64,000 nt of DNA, taken from NCBI GenBank assembly GCA_025506515.1, contig CM046443.1:87503485-87567484 (forward strand). The letters run 5' to 3'. Below the pieces are notes generated by a model. The model did not search any database. It had not been told where the DNA came from and saw only the letters and a list, made by a program, of their open reading frames with translations. Positions 59,691 to 64,000 of the stretch are shown here, piece by piece (the stretch's first letter is position 1; each line of letters begins with the position of its first letter). The position numbers and the translations under genes are program-made. The DNA is from Flaveria trinervia. Lineage: Eukaryota; Streptophyta; Magnoliopsida; Asterales; Asteraceae.

Positions 59691-62061
59691 CAGTAATAGA
59701 TCCTATGGTTGTGCTAAGAGGATCTTGAGCTGTTGTTGATGGAGAATTCTCAGTCACTTGGTCTTTCTTAGACTTCCACACCACCTTTGGAGTCTTGGAC
59801 TTGACCTTCAAAACATTGAAAGCTTTTGGAACTTCGAAGATTTTGATGACTGAACCTTCGGAAGATTCTGCAGACACTGCAGCAGACTTCAGTGCTTCGG
59901 AAGAATTCCTTTCTTCCGAGACCAACTTCTCTTCCGAAGGTAAATTTCCACTAGCCTTCTTAGATTTGGAGCTTCCAAAGGAAACAAATTTTCCTTCCGA
60001 AGCTTGAATCTTCTTGAAACTCTTTGAAGTCTTTGTCATGGTCATATGAACAGTACCTTTAGGATTGTAAGGACAATCCTCAGCAATGTGAGTGGTACTT
60101 TCACACATGACACACACCATTTTCTTCTTCACAAGAGTCTTCTACTGGGAATAAGACTGTCTTTGGTCACATCCCTTCTCCACCTTCATCTTTGCAGATG
60201 CTGAGACATCTCTTTTAGGCTGGTAACTGTTCTTGGAGTTTGATGGTCCAAGCTATGCAGCAGTGGTACATAACAGATTAGTCTTCTTCTTGTTACTGAG
60301 ATGATTTGAACAAGAACCAAAACTCTTAGCATAACAGTTTTGGTTTATGTCTTCAGTCTTTACTACTTCAAACCCTGCAGAGATGAAAACTTGTTTATGC
60401 TTAGAGTCAAAAGTAGCCTTGATCTCTTGAGCCTTCCTTTCTTTTCTTTTGCTCTTTCTGATCAAGTTCTTTCTCCTGGACTTAGTCATAACAGTCTTCT
60501 TCTTCTCCTCAGAAGGATAATGGCCCTTCTTAGAATCCTCATCTTCACTCTTCTCAGAGGAATTCTTCACTATCTCTTCTTCATCCTCTTCACTCATAGG
60601 ATCTATGAGAGGAAGCTCATCTTCATAAGTTCCACACCTAGGAGGTCTCACAAACAAGATTGTGTGTGGAGGAGCTATCTCATTGGATCCCAGTCACTGT
60701 CTGTTTTGATAGCACACCTTGTTATGTAGGGATGAGGATATCATGTGCTTGAAGGTCTCTTCTTCAAGAACACTCTTTTCTGCCATGGTTTTTCTGATCA
60801 CAAGCTCAACCTGGCACTCAGTCAGTTTGGTTATGAGATCTTTGATCTGAGTCCTAAAATCTATGTGCTCATGTCTTAGAACTGAAATGGTTTTCTCTAA
60901 GTCCTCTATCTTAAGCTTATAATCATTTTAGACTTTTTAAAATCAGATTTTAAAATGTTTAAGGACTCAAGATCAGATCTCATCTCCAAGTTATAGGACC
61001 TGTATCTATTGACTTTAGCGATGCATTCAAGAGTACAGAGATGTTCCAATACCTTGGCTTCATCATGATCTGTCATCAATGCTTGGTTTGGAGAAGCATC
61101 TTCCACCTGAAAGCTCCATGTATTCCAGATCATCTGGATGAATACAGTCCAGGTCTTCAAGAGTGAAAAGAGAGTTGCCATAGCTTTCATCAGAAGACAC
61201 AAAAGCTTGAGAAGAGCTTGTCTCTTGGAATGGACTTCCTTGAGTGTAGTTCTCCCTTGGTGTCTTTGGGAAGGTGATGAAATGACCCTTTAGTGAGTTG
61301 TCAGGGTAGCATATGAGATGATGTTGGGGTTCTATACTATCCCTTTCAACCACATGTAGGGTTGAACCCATTTGATTGTTGGAGTTGCCAGATGAACCTT
61401 GCATGTTCATCTCCATCTGGTAGCCACTGAGAATCCCATATAACTCTGTCAGAGTAAGAGTTTTGAGATTTTCAGTCTTCTTGATCACCACACAGTAGTG
61501 TGTCCACTGCCTAGGAAGTGAGGACATGAACTTCCTTACAATGTCTCTGTTCTCAAGAGGAACTCCTCCATCCATAAGGGTATCCACAATCTCAACATAC
61601 CTGAAGTATTACTGAGTTATGGTTTCACCTGTTTTGAAGGTGAAGTTTTCAAACTGCTGCTTTAGGAGATCCTTCTTGTTTTCCTTGGCTTCAGAGGAAC
61701 CCTCATACATCAATTTCAGTGCATCCCACAACTACTTAGCTGTTTTGCACTTCTTGAAACCTTTGTACGTAGAGTTTGGAAGGGCAGTTTGAAGGGCTGT
61801 CATGGCTTTTCTATCAATCTCTGCTCTCTTCCTATCTTCATCAGAGTAGTTAGCCACCTCCTTGGGGATCATACCAGCACCAGTAGCAGAGGGGGTGCTA
61901 GGTATGAAAGGTCCATTTTCAACAGACTCCCACATTCTTGAATCTAGAGACCTGATGAAACATTCCATTCTCAGGCACCAGGTATCAAAATCATCAAGAG
62001 TGATTAGTGGGGACTTGTTCATGGTTCCAGTTTCCATATCAGTCTTGGAAATGACTACCAT
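59623..62061 (-). pseudogene. S2 gag, long Sirevirus type
   Basis: Starts MVVISKTDMETGTMNKSPLI (62061), with the Gag core to 61732 and 61587-61063 (SLPRQWTHYCVVIKKTENL, TELYGILSGYQMEM). Then comes a Lys/Glu-rich part (60657-60253) and an intact CCHC, CVMCESTTHIAEDC (about 60123-60082). Segment 60010-59820 encodes SEEK/SSE-rich peptide from CTTCGGAAG-type words, as in S1. Several frame breaks. Confidence 0.83.
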
Positions 62062-62129
62062 TTGAAAAGTTTAGTATTTGTGTGTGATGGATCTTAAGAT
62101 GGTGAGATCTTATATCAAGAGCCTAAATA

Positions 62130-62141
62130 GCTCTGATACCA
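62130..62141 (-). other. S2 primer-binding site (initiator Met tRNA type)
   Basis: Minus strand reads TGGTATCAGAGC two bases inside the 5' LTR, a perfect initiator tRNA-Met type site. Confidence 0.9.
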
Positions 62142-62143
62142 AA

Positions 62144-62941
62144 TGCAGGACCGGTGAAGGGGGTCATTTATAACACAACAAAACAAAGAAGAGATTAACC
62201 AAACTTAATCAAACAGTATGACTGGATTAACCACCAGTTTGACACTAAGAACACAAGTAATAAGTAAGAGACAGAACAAGAGAACACAAGTGTTTGGTTT
62301 TCAAAGATGTAGTATATTGCTTTCTCAAGTTCTATTACAAGTGTTACAAAGCATAAAAGAAAGATATTAGAACAAGGAATACTTATACTACAACCTACAA
62401 CCGGCTATACTTTGAAAGCTAGCTGGATACAATTGACTAGACACAAACAAAATCAATTGTAGAGTCAAAAGGCAGATTTTCTTTTGACTAGTGACTATGA
62501 CATGCCATAGCTCACATCCTTATCTATTACAAAAAGGATAAATTACATGAAGTAGAAAGTTACAAACTCAAGACCTCAATGTATAGTTACCAAATGCATG
62601 GACCTTTTCACCAACTCATGTAAGTTGGTGACTTTATAGAGATGTAGCGAAAAGATGTCCAGCTTTATGGAACATTACATCAGATAAAGTATGTGTCAAA
62701 AGTCTTCAGAAGAAATGTGTCTTCATGAGTTGAAGCTTTGGAAGACTTTGTCTCTGAGGCTTCAGAAGACTTTATATTTGGCTTCGGAAGATATTGGTCT
62801 TGGCTTCAGAAGATTTCACACTTAGAATATTTCTGTTGCATGTGTGAAACTTCCTAAGCATTCTTCTTCAATGCACTTATGCAGCATGCAGGATAGACTT
62901 TGGATGTTTGGGTTGCAGCAGCCTCTTCATTAATCTCTACA
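62144..62941 (-). repeat. S2 5' LTR
   Basis: 798 bp, partner of 34110-34906. Several CTTCGGAAG words have decayed to CTTCAGAAG or CTTTGGAAG relative to the other copy. Confidence 0.92.
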
Positions 62942-62949
62942 GTTTTATT

Positions 62950-64000
62950 TTAAAGTATATATTGACTATATCTTTGAAGTCTCTTATCGTACATTCTTTC
63001 CCACGCAACTGCATTATTACTTTTGTGAAAATCCATAACGGCGTTATTAAAGGCAATAGATATTCACCCTCTAAACGCACAGAGACGTAGCGGCAACCAT
63101 ACACATATGCAATAGTAACGAATTGATGTTACATGAGTTCATTCGGACCTATCCATAGCGGAAAATAAGTTGCGCTTTCAGTGGGAGATAAGCATTGAAG
63201 AATCATATTAAATCTGTTTTCGATCAATAATCCTGTAAGGCATTATCATCCAGTGTTGATAAGGAGCTGGACCCGGTTGTAGCCATGATAAAGTACGTTC
63301 TGTCTCCTCATATGAGCTGGAGAAAAGATTTCTGTACAAATTTGAATTGTTATGTAACTCATTTAAAAGCTCATACCTCATGTTCAACCAATATTCTTCA
63401 CCGAATCCTAAGGAAAAGGAAACTGCACGAAACCCATAGTTACCATCTCTGTTTACATTCTCTATATGTGTTATATATGGGTGGAAAAGTTTTGGAATCT
63501 GTGTTAGTAAAGGATGGTGATATAGAGAAGATTGAGTTGTGTTATCTATGTTTGAACTATGTTTCGCAAGGCTCAACCGCATAAAATCATAACTAACAAA
63601 ATCATCTGTCGTGTAGGTATGACCTCGGGTAGGTTCAATAGGTGAAGGGTCTGGTTTGTTTTGTTTTCGAGATTTGAGTGTTGGCCTTCCACGAGTATTT
63701 GTTTACATCGTAGGCTCGTTAAGTTTATGCTGATAGGATTCCTTATGCTTTTTACCCTTTCTAACCAATTCCTTTTCACAGTGTGATTTTTTTGTTTCTA
63801 GTAATCTTTTTGCATAAGCATGACCCTCCAAAAATTTAGAATGTTCATGGTTATGTTCGTCATAGACAACATGTATTTTCTGACTTCCATCTTCTTCATG
63901 ATATTTTGCTATAAGTTGAAATGGACAACCTGTCTTCTTTGTGTCTGAATGTGTGGTTGAATCTGATATTGACTTGTATACACCACCACAATCGCACATA
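62950..64000 (-). pseudogene. Mutator-type (MULE) gene relic: FAR1-like domain joined to OTU-like domain
   Basis: From the window edge the minus strand reads a FAR1/WRKY-GCM1-type zinc domain: KTGCPFQLIAKYHEEDGS, then HVVYDEHNHEHSKF with the HNH ligands, then GHAYAKRLL. After a Lys-rich linker there is a TAA (63705-63703), then TRGRPTLKSRKQNK and an OTU-like fold (IENVNRDGNYGFRAV, GPAPYQHWMIMP, to 63208). The frame changes afterwards; TIAYVYGCRYVSVRLEGEY is readable at about 63120-63060. In OTU proteases the motif is DGNC; here it is DGNY (TAT at 63438-63436), so the catalytic Cys is lost. No MULE transposase core lies between the two domains, suggesting internal deletion. Confidence 0.7.

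Larger units (their letters stand above)
34110..62941 (-). mobile_element. Sirevirus-like Ty1/copia element S2 with nested insertions
   Basis: LTRs 34110-34906 and 62144-62941 share ends TGCAGGACC and TCTACA. Perfect 5-bp duplications GTTTT lie at 34105-34109 and 62942-62946. Internal order on the minus strand is gag, protease, integrase, RT, RNase H, motif spacer and post-pol region, as in S1, with a perfect iMet primer site. The post-pol region is split by chromovirus A at 36601-53283. Removing A leaves an element of about 12.2 kb, close to S1 (12.6 kb). LTRs differ at about half a dozen positions in their first 120 bases, so it is old. Coding is broken throughout. Confidence 0.9.

Noticed and set aside
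62130..62141. tRNA-Met-like sequence
   Set aside because: Only the 12-base primer-binding complement is present; no tRNA cloverleaf follows. The same holds at 11918 and 43712.

Overview
This is nuclear DNA from a plant, almost certainly a eudicot. Four spliced host genes have canonical GT-AG introns and belong to plant families. The rest is mostly LTR retrotransposons. The style of the retrotransposons suggests Asteraceae, but that is a guess. I see no bacterial operons, CRISPR arrays, phage genes or RNA genes.

Layout. 1-15650 is a stack of mobile DNA. A Ty1/copia reverse transcriptase gene (+ strand, 1-151 and 15254-15650) is split by a chromovirus-type LTR (to 15253) that carries a hAT-like MITE (12910-13592). 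A complete-length Sirevirus-like copia element S1 (157-12785, minus strand) is inserted at the left edge of that LTR. 15651-34109 is the host-gene island, with all genes on the minus strand: an atypical-SDR Rossmann gene like At5g10730 (20830-17197), a UDP-rhamnose synthase (RHM) locus (25250-23013), an intact AP-1 sigma adaptin gene (28914-26936) and a phytochrome-interacting ankyrin (PIA-type) gene (32531-30995). 34110-62941 is a second Sirevirus-like element, S2 (minus). It holds a chromovirus A (36606-53278, +), whose 3' LTR holds a second chromovirus B (43250-51644, +). Each of these three levels has a perfect 5-bp target-site duplication. 62950-64000 is a broken Mutator-type gene that joins a FAR1-like DNA-binding domain to an OTU-like domain and runs off the window.

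How it fits together. Nesting gives relative ages: S2 is older than A, and A is older than B. All four full-length retroelements are coding-dead, with stops, frameshifts, LTR deletions or a changed active site. The AP-1 sigma gene is clean over 7 exons (161 codons). The other three host genes each carry one to three disabling changes, mostly single-base indels. Exon-phase arithmetic reveals them independently of any homolog. This is either pseudogenisation in a transposon-rich neighbourhood or residual assembly error.

The most unusual signals are: (i) arrays of the near-palindrome CTTC[C/G]GAAG shared by S1 and S2 in LTR, post-pol spacer and gag coding sequence; (ii) a ~4-kb env-position reading region after pol in both Sireviruses; (iii) a different short-motif array inside each of three chromovirus LTRs; (iv) a cluster of TAAACG-NN-CGTTTA palindromes upstream of the PIA-type gene. 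I found no convincing wholly new biological system.
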